Positions 38,987 through 48,300 of a stretch of 64,000 nucleotides of DNA are shown piece after piece. How positions within the stretch are numbered: position 1 is the first letter of the stretch; each line of letters opens with the position of its first letter. The position numbers and the translations under genes were made by a program. The stretch comes from Corynebacterium frankenforstense DSM 45800. GTDB taxonomy: Bacteria; Actinomycetota; Actinomycetes; Mycobacteriales; Mycobacteriaceae. Where the stretch lies: positions 248,001 to 312,000 of the forward strand of contig NZ_CP009247.1 in NCBI RefSeq assembly GCF_001941485.1, read 5' to 3'. Below the pieces are notes generated by a model that ran no database searches, was not told the origin of the DNA, and saw nothing but the letters and a program-made list of their open reading frames with translations.

Positions 38987-39808
38987 ATGCAGCATCCTGC
39001 CTACAGTCAGCTGCGGCCGGTGACCGACTCCGCCGCCGTCGTCCTGTGCACCAACCCCAGCTACGCCGCGCTGGAGGGCACCAACTCGTGGATCGTGCGC
39101 CGTGAAGGTGACGAGCGCGCGATCGTCGTCGATCCGGGCCCCGAGGATGAAGGCCACCTCAATGTCCTGCACGCCAAGGCGGGCGAGGTGGCCCTCATTC
39201 TTCTCACCCACCGCCACCCGGACCACGCCGACGGCGCGCACCGCTTCCGGCAGCTGACCGGGGCACCCGTGCGGGCCTTCGACGCCCGCTACTGCCACGG
39301 CGCCGACCCGCTGACCGACGGTGAGACCATCTCCGTCGACGGTGTCACCCCGCGGCTCGAGGTCGTGCACACCCCCGGCCACACCGCGGACTGCACCTGC
39401 TTCTTCGTCTGGTCCGGTGAGCCGGGCGAGTCCACGCTCGAGGGCATCATCACCGGCGACACCATCGCCGGGCGCCACACCACCATGATCTCCGAGACCG
39501 ACGGCGACCTCGGCGACTACCTGCAGACGCTGGAGATGCTGGAGCGCCGCGGCAAGGACGTCGCGCTGCTGCCCGGCCACGGCCCGGACAACCCGGACCT
39601 CTCGCAGTTCGCCCGCAAGTACATCGACCGCCGCAACTACCGCCTCGACCAGATCCGGGAGATCTGGAAGGAGCGCGGCCGCGACCTCGAGATCGACGAG
39701 CTGGTCAACCTCATGTACGACGACGTCGACCCCGTGCTGCGCGGCGCCGCCGAGCAGTCCACCCGCGTCGCCCTGCGCTACCTGAACGACCATCCCGAGC
39801 AGGTCTAG
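38987..39808 (+). CDS. MBL-fold metallohydrolase (LACTB2-like)
   Basis: The 273-residue protein has the metallo-beta-lactamase-fold metal motif LTHRHPDHADGA (HxHxDH), the downstream His in HTPGHTAD, the Asp in ITGDTIAG and the final His in LLPGHGPD. EGTNSWIV at the N-terminus and the C-terminal helical RDLEIDELVNLMY are typical of the LACTB2/glyoxalase II-like group, whose human member is an RNase. A TAAGCT box ends exactly 7 nt before the ATG. It lies upstream of glxR, as in other corynebacteria. Confidence 0.9.
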   Translation: MQHPAYSQLRPVTDSAAVVLCTNPSYAALEGTNSWIVRREGDERAIVVDPGPEDEGHLNVLHAKAGEVALILLTHRHPDHADGAHRFRQLTGAPVRAFDARYCHGADPLTDGETISVDGVTPRLEVVHTPGHTADCTCFFVWSGEPGESTLEGIITGDTIAGRHTTMISETDGDLGDYLQTLEMLERRGKDVALLPGHGPDNPDLSQFARKYIDRRNYRLDQIREIWKERGRDLEIDELVNLMYDDVDPVLRGAAEQSTRVALRYLNDHPEQV

Positions 39809-39981
39809 TCCGGCCACGCGGCGGCGCCGATGCGCCGTCCCCCACGGCGTGACGGCGCTGACTGGCCGCCGCCAGTACCGCGAGCCGCGGCCGGCGCGCC
39901 GCATGGCGTAGCCGCCGGCGGCGCGGCACGGCGGCGCCGACGGCGACCGACGCGACGTCGGCAAGTAACGGCAAGTAAAAG

Positions 39982-40014
39982 GAGCGGGCCCCGGAACGAA
40001 TCCGGGGCCCGCTC
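39982..40014. terminator. bidirectional terminator, MBL gene / glxR
   Basis: GAGCGGGCCCCGGA and TCCGGGGCCCGCTC form a perfect 14-bp stem with an ACGAA loop; AAAA precedes it and TCTCTT follows. Confidence 0.88.
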
Positions 40015-40029
40015 TCTTACTGTCCGCGC

Positions 40030-40713
40030 CTAGCGCGCGCGGCGGGCGAGGTGCTCGGTGTCGACGATGAGCACCGACTTGCCCTCCAGGCGGATCCAGC
40101 CGCGGTGGGCGAAGGTGGCCAGCGCCTTGTTCACGGTCTCGCGGGAGGCGCCGACGAGCTGGGCGATCTCCTCCTGGGTCAGGTCGTGGTTGACGCGCAG
40201 GGCGCCACCCTCCTGGGTGCCGAAGCGGTTGGCGAGCTGCAGCAGCGTCTTGGCCACGCGGCCGGGGACGTCCGTGAAGATGAGGTCGGCGAGCGAGGCG
40301 TTGGTGCGGCGCAGGCGGCGAGCCAGCACGCGCAGCAGCTGCTGGGCGATCTCCGGGTGCTCGGAGACCCAGCGGCTCAGCATCGCCGAGTCCATGGTGG
40401 CGGCGCGGACCTCGGTCACGCAGACGGCGGAGGAGGTGCGCGGACCCGGGTCGAAGATGGACAGCTCGCCGAACATGTCGGACGGACCCATGATCGTCAG
40501 CAGGTTCTCGCGGCCGTCGGAGGCGTGGCGGGCCAGCTTCACCTTGCCGGCGGTGATGATGTACAGGCGGTCACCGGGCTCGCCCTCGTCGAAGATCGTG
40601 GTGCCGCGGGGGAACCGGACCGTCTCCATGTCCTTGATCAGGTTGTTGACGGCGGTCGCGTCAACGCCCTGGAAAATGCCCGCGCGGGACAGGATCTCCT
40701 GAACGCCTTCCAC
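40030..40713 (-). CDS. glxR: cAMP-responsive global regulator GlxR
   Basis: The 227-residue CRP/FNR-type protein has a cyclic-nucleotide-binding domain (about 5-120; [17 protein letters not shown] phosphate cassette), a dimer helix and a winged helix (about 165-215; [21 protein letters not shown]). It is the corynebacterial global regulator of carbon and respiratory metabolism, recognising TGTGA-N6-TCACA. The GTG start has GAGGAG 7 nt upstream. The cyaB adenylate cyclase that supplies its ligand is at the end of this window. Confidence 0.97.
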   Translation of the reverse strand: MEGVQEILSRAGIFQGVDATAVNNLIKDMETVRFPRGTTIFDEGEPGDRLYIITAGKVKLARHASDGRENLLTIMGPSDMFGELSIFDPGPRTSSAVCVTEVRAATMDSAMLSRWVSEHPEIAQQLLRVLARRLRRTNASLADLIFTDVPGRVAKTLLQLANRFGTQEGGALRVNHDLTQEEIAQLVGASRETVNKALATFAHRGWIRLEGKSVLIVDTEHLARRAR

Positions 40714-40967
40714 AATGAACTCCTCAATAAATATCTGTTTCTCAACGCAACCGTTTCCGGCACTGCCGTGTGGCGGGTTCCTCCCGCGCTTCGTGTCAGT
40801 CGGGCGTGAGCGGAAGTAGGTTGCAGGGGCAGGTGCACGTCCGGGTACACCCTACCGTCAGGTCGGTCACACCGCCAGGTTTTACGCTGGCCGGTCACAT
40901 GCAACTGAATGAATTTCTCGGCGGCCCGGGCATTCGGTTCTGGCCGTGCAGTCCAGAGTCTCTCCGG

Positions 40968-41096
40968 TCAGGCCGGTGCCTCTGTCGAGCCCGCGCTGGC
41001 GGACCCGGTACTGAAGGCGGCGCGCTCGAGCTGTTCCAGTCCGAGGGCGAACACCCCCAGCAGACACGGTGCGACAAATGCGGCGACGATGGACAT
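40968..41096 (-). CDS. small one-helix membrane protein
   Basis: A 42-residue protein begins MSIVAAFVAPCLLGVFALGLE, a single membrane helix followed by EQLERAAF and a Ser/Ala-rich tail. TTGGGAG precedes the ATG and a TAGTAT box lies 8 nt before it. The position between glxR and nth on the glxR strand agrees with a small conserved corynebacterial gene. No function is known, and the longer upstream frame lacks support. The remaining sequence between here and glxR (40714-40967) shows only promoter-like spacing. Confidence 0.6.
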   Translation of the reverse strand: MSIVAAFVAPCLLGVFALGLEQLERAAFSTGSASAGSTEAPA

Positions 41097-41314
41097 GACT
41101 CCCAATACTACAGAAGAGTGGCACGCGATACCAAGAAAACGGGCACCCGAATTTGGTGGAACATTGTTCAGTTCTAGACCAAAAAGCATGGTCAGAGCCG
41201 ATCGGGGCCATTGGTCAGGCCTGTGGGGGTACAACATTCGTGTCCGTTCATGCCCGATTATGCGGTGGTCAGACCTCCCGTGGCTGCCCACGTGTGCCCG
41301 GTAGGATGGCGTCC

Positions 41315-42202
41315 GTGTCCACCACCGCCCGCTCTGGCTCCCTGACCCCGCGCAAGCGCCGGCGCCCGGGCGCGCACCCGGCCGCCCGCGGTCGCGAGAC
41401 CGACCTCGGCCGCACCCGCAGGGCCCGCCGCATCAACCGCACGCTCGCCGCCGTCTACCCCGACGCGCACGCCGAGCTCGACTTCCGCGACGCCTTCGAG
41501 CTGCTCGTGGCCACGGTGATGTCCGCCCAGACCACCGACGTGCGCGTCAACTCCGTCACCCCGGCGCTCTTCGCCCGCTACCCGGACGCGGCCGCGCTGG
41601 CCGCCGCCGACACCGCCGAGGTCGCCGAGATCATCCGCCCCACCGGCTTCTACCGCGCCAAGGCCCGCAACATCGTCGGCCTGTCCCAGGCACTCGTCGC
41701 CGAGCGCGGCGGCGAGGTGCCCCGGGACCTTGACGCGCTGGTGAAACTGCCCGGCGTGGGCCGCAAGACCGCGCACGTGGTCCGCGGCAACGCCTTCGGG
41801 CTGCCCGGCCTGACCATTGACACCCACTTCGGCCGGCTCGCGCGGCGCATGGGGCTGACGGAGCAGGAGGACCCGGTCAAGGTCGAGAGGGAGATCGCCG
41901 GGCTGATCGAGAAGAGCGAGTGGACGATGTTCTCCCACCGCATGATCTTCCACGGCCGCCGCGTCTGCCACGCCCGCCGCGCGGCCTGCGGCGCCTGCCC
42001 GGTCGCCTACGACTGCCCCGCCTTCGGTGCGGCCGGCCCCGTCGACCCCGAGGCCGCCGCCGAGCTGGTCAGCGGCGACAACCGGGAGCACATCCTGGCC
42101 ATGGCCGGAATTTCCGACGCCCCGGTGGCCGACGCCGGCGGTACCGCCGACGTCGCCGGTGGCGTGGACGGAAGCACCGACGACAAGGAGGCCGCGCGAT
42201 GA
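41315..42202 (+). CDS. nth: endonuclease III
   Basis: The 295-residue base-excision glycosylase/AP lyase removes oxidised pyrimidines. It has the helix-hairpin-helix [14 protein letters not shown] with catalytic Lys, the catalytic Asp in [15 protein letters not shown], and the 4Fe-4S loop C-x6-C-x2-C-x5-C in [19 protein letters not shown] basic N-terminal tail of ~40 residues and an acidic C-terminal tail are extra to the E. coli enzyme. GTG at 41315 is exactly 7 nt after TAGGAT, so leaderless. It is the first gene of nth-tlpA-nudix, all with 1-4 bp overlaps. Confidence 0.95.
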   Translation: MSTTARSGSLTPRKRRRPGAHPAARGRETDLGRTRRARRINRTLAAVYPDAHAELDFRDAFELLVATVMSAQTTDVRVNSVTPALFARYPDAAALAAADTAEVAEIIRPTGFYRAKARNIVGLSQALVAERGGEVPRDLDALVKLPGVGRKTAHVVRGNAFGLPGLTIDTHFGRLARRMGLTEQEDPVKVEREIAGLIEKSEWTMFSHRMIFHGRRVCHARRAACGACPVAYDCPAFGAAGPVDPEAAAELVSGDNREHILAMAGISDAPVADAGGTADVAGGVDGSTDDKEAAR

Positions 42203-42828
42203 AACGACACCTTCTCGCCTACGTCATCGTCATCGTCGCCAGCGTGGCGTTGATCGCCGCGCTCGTGCCGCGCATGCAGTCCGCCGGCGACGGCGGTGCG
42301 GGCGACACCCCCGGCGCGGCCGGCCAGGCCGACCCGGCGAACCAGTCCGGCCCCGAGGGCCCGGGCGGCCCCGGCCCGGGTGACGCCGCCGGTGAGCGGG
42401 CGGACGTGCCCGCGCGCCCGGACTGCCCGGGCGCCACGGTCGCCGGCGTCGACCTCGACTGCCTGGGCGGCGCCGAATCCGACGGCGAGGTCTCCGCGGG
42501 CACGCCGACCGTGGTCAACGTCTGGGCCTGGTGGTGTGCGCCGTGCCGCGAGGAGCTGCCCGTCATCGCCGAGTACGCCGCCGCGCACCCGGACCACCGG
42601 GTCGTGGGCGTGCACGCCGACCCCGACGGCGCGCGCGGTGCCGCGCTGCTCGAGGAGCTCGGCGTGGACCTGCCCAGCTTCCAGGACGACTCGGGCGCCT
42701 TCCAGGGCGGCCTCTCGCTGCCGGCGGTCGTGCCCGTGACCCTGCTCGTCGAGGACGGCCAGGTGACGAAGACCCTGCCCAAGCCGTACACCTCGCTCGC
42801 CGAGCTCGAGGCGGACCTGGAGGCCTGA
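42199..42828 (+). CDS. membrane-anchored TlpA-like thioredoxin
   Basis: The 209-residue protein has a TM anchor (about 7-25), a Gly/Pro/Asp linker and an extracytoplasmic thioredoxin domain with [14 protein letters not shown] (CxPC). The cis-Pro region is [14 protein letters not shown]. It likely reduces or isomerises disulfides outside the membrane, as in cytochrome c maturation or general redox folding. Two more Cys (PDCPGATV and DLDCLGG) precede the domain. It overlaps nth by 4 bp and the next gene by 1 bp. Confidence 0.9.
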   Translation: MKRHLLAYVIVIVASVALIAALVPRMQSAGDGGAGDTPGAAGQADPANQSGPEGPGGPGPGDAAGERADVPARPDCPGATVAGVDLDCLGGAESDGEVSAGTPTVVNVWAWWCAPCREELPVIAEYAAAHPDHRVVGVHADPDGARGAALLEELGVDLPSFQDDSGAFQGGLSLPAVVPVTLLVEDGQVTKTLPKPYTSLAELEADLEA

Positions 42829-43703
42829 TGGACTACCGCGACCCCGCGGCCGACTCTGCCGCCACCGATCCCGCCGCCACCGATCCCGCCGGCGCCGACC
42901 CCGCCGGCGCCGCGCCGCGCCCCGGTCCGGCCGCCGACCGGCCCGGCCACAACGTCACCCTGCGCCCGGAGGTCGCCCCGGACTGGATGCATCGCCTGGT
43001 CACGGGCCTCGACGGCGAGGGCGGCAGCCGCGAGGTGCGCCGCCTGCGCGAGCGGCTCACCGGCCGCGCCGGCGACGGTGACTCAGTGCGCCCGGCGGGG
43101 CGCACGGGACGTCGGCAAGCGGAGACCGCACGCGACACGCGCGGGGCGGCGGTGCTCGTCGCCGTCTCGGGCGAGACCGCCGCGGACGCCTCGGTGCTGC
43201 TCACGCACCGCTCGCCGCACATGCGCTCGCACGCCGGCCAGATCGCCTTCCCCGGCGGGCGCATCGACCCGGGGGACGCGGGCCCCGTCGACGCGGCGCT
43301 GCGCGAGGCCTGGGAGGAGACCGGTCTGGACCGCACCGCCGTCAGCCCCCTGGCCGAACTCGGTGCGGTGCCGGTCAGACGCACCGGCCGGCCCGTCCAC
43401 CCCGTGCTGGCCTGGTGGCACACCCCGGCCGAGGTCGGGGTGGCCAGCCCCGCCGAGACCGACCACGTCTTCTCCGCCCCGATCGCCGAGCTCGTCGACC
43501 CCGGGCGCCGTTTCACCGTGGCCTGGGGGCCGTGGCGGGGACCGGCCTTCGCCGTCGAGGGCTACGTGGTCTGGGGCTTCACCGCCGCGGTGCTCGACGG
43601 CATGCTGCGCACCGCCGGCTGGGAGCGGCCGTGGTCGCAACGCCCCGCCCGGCCGCTGCGCGAGGCGCTGGCCGAGTCCCGCAACAACGAGACCCTCCGC
43701 TGA
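42828..43703 (+). CDS. NUDIX hydrolase, CoA pyrophosphatase type
   Basis: This 291-residue protein has the CoA-pyrophosphatase signature LLTHRSPHMRSHAGQIAFPGGRID followed by the Nudix helix LREAWEETGL. Members split CoA or acyl-CoA to 3',5'-ADP and phosphopantetheine using Mg2+. The first ~100 residues are a low-complexity Ala/Pro/Asp tail with a short DPAATDPA repeat and a charged helix. Its ATG shares one base with the stop of the TlpA-like gene. Just 3' is a run of GCTGAGCGGTGC-like 12-bp repeats (about 43700-43770). Confidence 0.9.
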   Translation: MDYRDPAADSAATDPAATDPAGADPAGAAPRPGPAADRPGHNVTLRPEVAPDWMHRLVTGLDGEGGSREVRRLRERLTGRAGDGDSVRPAGRTGRRQAETARDTRGAAVLVAVSGETAADASVLLTHRSPHMRSHAGQIAFPGGRIDPGDAGPVDAALREAWEETGLDRTAVSPLAELGAVPVRRTGRPVHPVLAWWHTPAEVGVASPAETDHVFSAPIAELVDPGRRFTVAWGPWRGPAFAVEGYVVWGFTAAVLDGMLRTAGWERPWSQRPARPLREALAESRNNETLR

Positions 43704-43913
43704 GCGGTGCCCTGAGCGGTGCGCTGAGCGGCGTGCTGAGCGCTGCGCCGGCCGGCGTGCTGAGCGTGCGCGTTCCCGCACCGGCCGGGGCGGTGGGCGA
43801 GCGCGCCGCGCGGGGGAGGGGCGCACACGGGGAGGACCCACACGCGGAGGCGTTAAGAGTAAGGTGACGGCAGTTAATCCGCACCCGACGCACGGACGAG
43901 GAAGTACAACCAC

Positions 43914-45104
43914 GTGACAGCCGGACTCATCGTCGACGGTGTCGTCGTCATCGCCGCGCTCGCCGCGTTCATCACCGGCTGGCGCCAGGGTGCGACCACC
44001 TCGGTCCTGTCCACCCTCGGTGTCGTCTCCGGGCTCGTGGTCAGCGCCGGGCTGATCCCCGTCGCCCTGCGCCTGACGGATTCCGTCGGCCTGCGCCTGC
44101 TGCTGGCCGCGGCGATCCTCATCCTGTTCGTGGCGATCGGCAACGTCGCCGGCGCCGTGGTGGGCGGCCAGCTGCGCCGCTCGTTCAAGATGCGCTCCTC
44201 GTTGCGCATCGACTCCTGCATCGGCGCGTTCTTCCAGGCCGTCACGCTGCTCCTCGTCGCCTGGCTGGTCTCCCTGCCGCTGGCCGCGGGCCTCGGCGGG
44301 CGGGTGGCCACCGGCGTGCACAATTCGAAGGTGCTCTCCGGCGTCGACCGCGTCACCCCGCAGTCCTGGAACCAGCTGCCCAACAAGATCGCGGCGATGC
44401 TCAACGACTCCGGCCTGCCACCGCTGTCGCCCTTCGAGCCCGTCGACTCCCCCGAGGTCGAGGCCCCGCGCATCGAGGTGGAGAACACCGAGCTGGTGGA
44501 GAAGCTGCGCCCGAGCGTCATCCACGTCCTCGGCGACGCGGACAGCTGCCGGCGCCGCCTGCTCGGCTCCGGCTTCGTCGTCGGGCCCGACCACGTGATG
44601 ACCAACGCCCACGTGGTCGCCGGCACCGAGACGGTGCGCCTGGACACGGTGCTGGGGCTGCGCGACGCCGACGTCGTCTACTACAACCCCGAGGTCGACA
44701 TCGCCGTGCTCTACGCGCCCGACCTGGGCCTCGAGCCGCTGCAGTGGGCCGAGGAGCCGGCGATCACCGGCCAGGACGCGATCGTGATGGGCTTCCCGGC
44801 CTCCGGCCCCTTCGAGGCCGCGCCGGCGCGCATCCGCAGCAAGCTGACCATCGCCGGGCCGGACATCTACGCCACCGGGCGTGTCGAGCGCGAGGCCTAC
44901 ACCGTGCGCGGCACGATCCGCGAGGGCAACTCCGGCGGCCCGATGACGGACGCCGAGGGCAACGTCCTCGGCGTGGTCTTCGGCGCCAGCCTCGACGAGT
45001 CCGACACCGGCTACGCGCTCACCGCCGCCGAGGTGCACGCGCGCGTCGGCGACGTCTCCCGGCTGACCACGCCGGTGGGCACCGGCGAGTGCGTCGCGCA
45101 CTGA
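43914..45104 (+). CDS. MarP-like membrane serine protease
   Basis: This 396-residue protein is built like mycobacterial MarP (Rv3671c): four TM helices (about 5-140) of the CvpA type, a linker, then an extracytoplasmic trypsin-like domain (about 200-390). The catalytic triad is visible as TNAHVVAG (His), NPEVDIAVL (Asp) and REGNSGGPM (Ser). Cys residues near the domain's ends (DADSCRRR, GTGECVAH) could pair as in MarP. The family protects mycobacteria from acid and oxidative stress. The GTG start is preceded by GAGGAAG. Its place after nth and the Nudix gene matches mycobacteria. Confidence 0.92.
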   Translation: MTAGLIVDGVVVIAALAAFITGWRQGATTSVLSTLGVVSGLVVSAGLIPVALRLTDSVGLRLLLAAAILILFVAIGNVAGAVVGGQLRRSFKMRSSLRIDSCIGAFFQAVTLLLVAWLVSLPLAAGLGGRVATGVHNSKVLSGVDRVTPQSWNQLPNKIAAMLNDSGLPPLSPFEPVDSPEVEAPRIEVENTELVEKLRPSVIHVLGDADSCRRRLLGSGFVVGPDHVMTNAHVVAGTETVRLDTVLGLRDADVVYYNPEVDIAVLYAPDLGLEPLQWAEEPAITGQDAIVMGFPASGPFEAAPARIRSKLTIAGPDIYATGRVEREAYTVRGTIREGNSGGPMTDAEGNVLGVVFGASLDESDTGYALTAAEVHARVGDVSRLTTPVGTGECVAH

Positions 45105-45133
45105 GTCACGCGGGATTGACCGGGATTGACGAC

Positions 45134-45155
45134 GCCCGCGCCGTGCGGCGTGGGC
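45134..45155. terminator. weak hairpin between marP-like and epoxide-hydrolase-like genes
   Basis: GCCCGCGCC and GGCGTGGGC form a 9-bp stem (one G-U) with GTGC loop between convergent genes; no T-run. Confidence 0.45.
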
Positions 45156-45171
45156 GGTCCCGTCGCCGCCG

Positions 45172-46158
45172 TCAGTCCAGCTCGTTGAGCCACGCGGCCA
45201 CGGCCGCGGCGAAGGTCCCGGGGGCCTCCACGTGCGGCAGGCGCGCGGTGCCGGGCAGCTCGCGCACGTTCATCCGCGCGGTGCACCGTTTACGGGCGCG
45301 CCGGGCGAGGTGCCGGAAGGTCGGCCGGTCCGGCTGCAGGGCCAGCACGGGCACGGTCACCGGGGTGCCCAGCCACTTCGGGGGGACCACGCTGGTGGTC
45401 AGGCGCGCGTAGCGCGCCGCGCCCGGCAGGGCGGAGGCGATGCGCATGGCGCGCACCCGCAGGTCCAACGCGGCGTCGTACAGCGCGGTGCCGTGGAACT
45501 GCGGGGCGGTCCAACGGTCCAGGATGCGCCGCTGCAGCCAGGCGGCGAGGCGGTCCGGCAGGCGGTGCGCGCCGGGCAGGCGGGCGAGCCCCGCGCGCAG
45601 GTGGGCCGGGAGGAAGCGCACCGGGCGGGCGGCCATCGCCCGGCGCATGTCGACCGGGTGGGCGGCGGCGACGGAGACCAGCGCGCGGACCTGGCCGGGG
45701 TGCGCGGTGGCCGCGCACCAGGCCACGGCCCCGCCGGAGTCGGCGCCGACGAGCACGGCGTCATCGTGGCCGAGCACGCGGATCAGCGCGGTGACGTCGC
45801 CGACGGCGGTCAGCACGTCGAGCCCGGCGCCGGCCGGGGGCTTGTCCGACATGCCGTAGCCGCGCGCGTCGAGGGCGACGACGTGGAAGCCCGCGGCCGC
45901 GAGCGGCGCGAGCACGTCGCGGTAGTCGAACCAGCCGCCGAAGGCGTCGTGCAACAGGATGACCAGCGGGTCCTTGACGTCGCCCGCGGCGGCGACGTGC
46001 AGGCGCACCCCGCGCAGGTGCACGAAGCGGTGGGTGAAGGGCCCGGCCAGCTCGACGGTCGAGGGCGACAGGCCCCCGCCGGCGCCCGCACTCGCGGCGC
46101 TGGGCTGGGCGGGCACGGAAGAACCCCCGTCACCTGCGGCGTCGCGTGCTGCGGCCAT
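45172..46158 (-). CDS. alpha/beta hydrolase, epoxide hydrolase-like
   Basis: The 328-residue protein has the core alpha/beta-hydrolase motifs LLHDAFGGWFDYRDV (oxyanion), LDARGYGMSDKP and the nucleophile elbow VGADSGGAVAW. The nucleophile is Asp, which is the epoxide-hydrolase/haloalkane-dehalogenase arrangement, and LPHVEAPGTF holds the catalytic His. A basic, Ala-rich cap domain lies between. The first ~38 residues are low-complexity, so a later start is possible. Its position beside the MarP-like gene matches ephE in mycobacteria. Confidence 0.87.
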   Translation of the reverse strand: MAAARDAAGDGGSSVPAQPSAASAGAGGGLSPSTVELAGPFTHRFVHLRGVRLHVAAAGDVKDPLVILLHDAFGGWFDYRDVLAPLAAAGFHVVALDARGYGMSDKPPAGAGLDVLTAVGDVTALIRVLGHDDAVLVGADSGGAVAWCAATAHPGQVRALVSVAAAHPVDMRRAMAARPVRFLPAHLRAGLARLPGAHRLPDRLAAWLQRRILDRWTAPQFHGTALYDAALDLRVRAMRIASALPGAARYARLTTSVVPPKWLGTPVTVPVLALQPDRPTFRHLARRARKRCTARMNVRELPGTARLPHVEAPGTFAAAVAAWLNELD

Positions 46159-46191
46159 GGTGCGGGGGCTCCGGCTGTTTTTCGGGGTCGG

Positions 46192-46695
46192 CTAGCTGTA
46201 GAGGCCGCGGTTGGCGCCCTCGAGCTTGTCCTGGGCCTTGCCCGGGACGAGGTTCTTCAGCTCACCGACGGAGTTGATGGTGCGCTTCGGTGCGCCCATC
46301 TTCTTGACCTTGCGCCAGCCGAAGAGCGCCAGGACGGCGGCGGTGGCCAGCATGATCAGGAAGACGATCAGGAAGCCGGCCCACCAGGGCAGCCAGACGG
46401 AGATCAGCGCGGCGAGGAAGAAGAAAAAGAAGAAGGAGCTGTACAGGGCGATCACGCCGGCGACCGAGAACAGTCCGCCGCCGATCGCGCCCTTCTTGGC
46501 CTCGGCGGCCAGCTCGGTCTTGGCCAGCTCCAGCTCGGAGCGGAACAGCGAGGACATCTGCGCGGTCGCGTTGCTGACCAGGGTGCCCACCGACTGCTGG
46601 CCGTTCGAGGCGTCGACGTCGCTCAGCGGAATGCTGTCGGCGCGCGGGGCGAAGTTGTCCGCGCCTTCGGTGAAGAGTCCGTCCTGCTTGCTCAC
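46192..46695 (-). CDS. holin-X family membrane protein
   Basis: The 167-residue protein has an acidic N-terminus, an amphipathic helix (about 35-65; SLFRSELELAKTELAAEAKKG) and two TM helices (about 72-125) with an unusual Phe run (SSFFFFFFLAA). This is the actinobacterial putative holin-X (PF07332-like) pattern, a chromosomal family not tied to phage. GGGAGGAACCC precedes the ATG. It may belong to the cell envelope near the marP-like and epoxide hydrolase genes. Confidence 0.87.
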   Translation of the reverse strand: MSKQDGLFTEGADNFAPRADSIPLSDVDASNGQQSVGTLVSNATAQMSSLFRSELELAKTELAAEAKKGAIGGGLFSVAGVIALYSSFFFFFFLAALISVWLPWWAGFLIVFLIMLATAAVLALFGWRKVKKMGAPKRTINSVGELKNLVPGKAQDKLEGANRGLYS

Positions 46696-46884
46696 GATTG
46701 GGTTCCTCCCGTTGGGGGTCTTTGTTCTCGGCCGGGGCCGGTGCCGCAGCTGATTCTAACGTTGTCGATGGTGCCACGGGCGGGGCGTCCGCGCGCCGTT
46801 GTCCCGCATCACTTTACGACCATGGTAGCCGTCACGTGGTCCGGACCGCGGGGGAAGGGCCCGCCCGGGCGGGTCGCGGGGGCC

Positions 46885-47715
46885 TCAGGATCCCGAGTCT
46901 CGCCCGCGCAGCAGCCACCAGCCGCCCACCGCGGCGGCGGCCACGGCGGCGACCACCCCGGTGCCGATGCCGACCTCGCGGGCGGTCGGCGCGGTGAACA
47001 GCGGCTCGGGGTCCTTGAAGGCGCGGATCTCCCAGCCCTCGGCCAGCGCGTGCTTCTTCAGTGCGCGGTCGGGGTTGACGGCCACGGGGTTGCCCACGGC
47101 CTGGAGCATCGGCAGGTCGGTCGCCGAGTCGGAGTAGGCGTAGCTGGCCGAGAGGTCGTAGTCGCGGCTGCGGGCCAGCTCGGCGAGCGCCTCGCCCTTG
47201 GCCTCGCCCTTGTTGTAGGAGAGGATCTCGCCGGTGTAGCGGCCGTCGCGGACCTCGAGCTCGGTGGCCACCACATCGGTGACGCCGAGCTCGGCGGCGA
47301 TCGGACGGACCAGGTCGGCCGCGGAGGCGGAGACGATGACCACGTCGTGGCCGGCCAGCTGATGGAAGCGGATGAGCTCGCGGGCCTCGGCGTAGATGGT
47401 GGGCACGAGCACCGAGTGCAGGGTCTCCTCGGTGATCTGGCGGACCTCCTCGACGGACCAGCCGGCGATCAGCGCGGTCAGCTGGTCGCGAGTGGAGTCC
47501 ATCTGCTCGGCGGACATGCCGGAGATCATGAAGTTGGTCTTGGCCAGGGTCATCTGCAGGGCCTCGACGGGGGAGATCAGGCCCTTGTGCATGAACTCGC
47601 GGCCGAAGGCGAAGGTCGACGATGTGGCGATGACGGTCTTGTCCAGGTCGAAGAACGCGGCCACCCGGCCGGCGCGACGGAGTGCCCCGCCCGCGTTCCT
47701 CTGCGTCGACGTCAT
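46885..47715 (-). CDS. HAD-superfamily IB hydrolase with C-terminal membrane anchor
   Basis: The 276-residue protein has the HAD motifs FFDLDKTVIA (DxDxT), VVIVSASAADL (motif II Ser) and SYAYSDSATDLPML (motif III/IV). It resembles SerB-like phosphatases and is the counterpart of mycobacterial Rv3661. A final TM helix (about 248-268) ends in a basic tail, so it is tail-anchored. ATG at 47715 lies exactly 7 nt after a TAGACT box. It is divergent from the 6C RNA and the Tad operon, as in mycobacteria. Confidence 0.9.
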   Translation of the reverse strand: MTSTQRNAGGALRRAGRVAAFFDLDKTVIATSSTFAFGREFMHKGLISPVEALQMTLAKTNFMISGMSAEQMDSTRDQLTALIAGWSVEEVRQITEETLHSVLVPTIYAEARELIRFHQLAGHDVVIVSASAADLVRPIAAELGVTDVVATELEVRDGRYTGEILSYNKGEAKGEALAELARSRDYDLSASYAYSDSATDLPMLQAVGNPVAVNPDRALKKHALAEGWEIRAFKDPEPLFTAPTAREVGIGTGVVAAVAAAAVGGWWLLRGRDSGS

Positions 47716-47931
47716 GGGGCACAGTCTAGCCAGATTCACTCCGTCGACCGCGAAACGCCTGTGGCGTGTGGGGGCATTGTGGTTTTTGGGGCGTGCCGGC
47801 GGCGGGGTGTCGGGAGGGGTGCGGGGTCGCGCTGAGCGGGGCGTACGCCCGTGGGGGAGGCCGGGGCGGACGGTCGGGGGAGGCCGGCCGTGTGGCGCCG
47901 AAGATAATTTCGAAGAAATTCGTTCCACGTC

Positions 47932-47961
47932 TTGCCTCGTTCACCCCCGCTGTGCCATAAT
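47932..47961 (+). promoter_or_regulatory. predicted promoter of the 6C small RNA
   Basis: TTGCCT (47932-47937) and CATAAT (47956-47961) are 18 bp apart, in the most AT-rich part of the intergenic region. Confidence 0.65.
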
Positions 47962-47967
47962 CGGTTC

Positions 47968-48072
47968 TGCAAGGCCCCGATATACCGTGCGGCCTGCCCC
48001 GGCCATCCCCCCGAGGCCGGGTTACCGACGGCCCGCGCACACCCCCCCCCGAGGCGCGGGCCGTCCTTTATG
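47968..48072 (+). ncRNA. 6C small RNA
   Basis: Two adjacent hairpins have cytosine-only loops. CCCGGCC/GGCCGGG (47998-48021) encloses six C, and CGGCCCGCG/CGCGGGCCG (48029-48063) encloses nine C, followed by TCCTTTA. This is the defining structure of the actinobacterial 6C RNA. The location between the HAD-IB gene and the ssd/Tad operon is the same as in M. tuberculosis. The RNA is thought to base-pair with G-rich mRNAs via its C loops. Boundaries are estimated from the -10 box and the terminal T-run. The rest of 47716-48300 shows no other gene. Confidence 0.88.
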
Positions 48073-48300
48073 TCCGCACCCGGGTACCCGGCCCCGCAGG
48101 TCACGCGGGTTTCCCGGGTGGGTGTCCGGTCCCGCAGGTCACGCAGGCTCCCCGAGTGGTGCGACGCCGTAGCGCATCCGCGCCCGGCGCCGGAGCGTTC
48201 TCCACAGATTTTCGGTGACACATGCGCAAGTTGTGGGGGTGTTCCACAGGCCCGCAGGCGGACCCGTCACGTGGGCGCGGGGACCGCGAGTATCGGGGCC

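Noticed and set aside
46192..46695. Prophage remnant suggested by a holin-like gene
   Set aside because: The family is a chromosomal actinobacterial membrane protein and no other phage gene is nearby.
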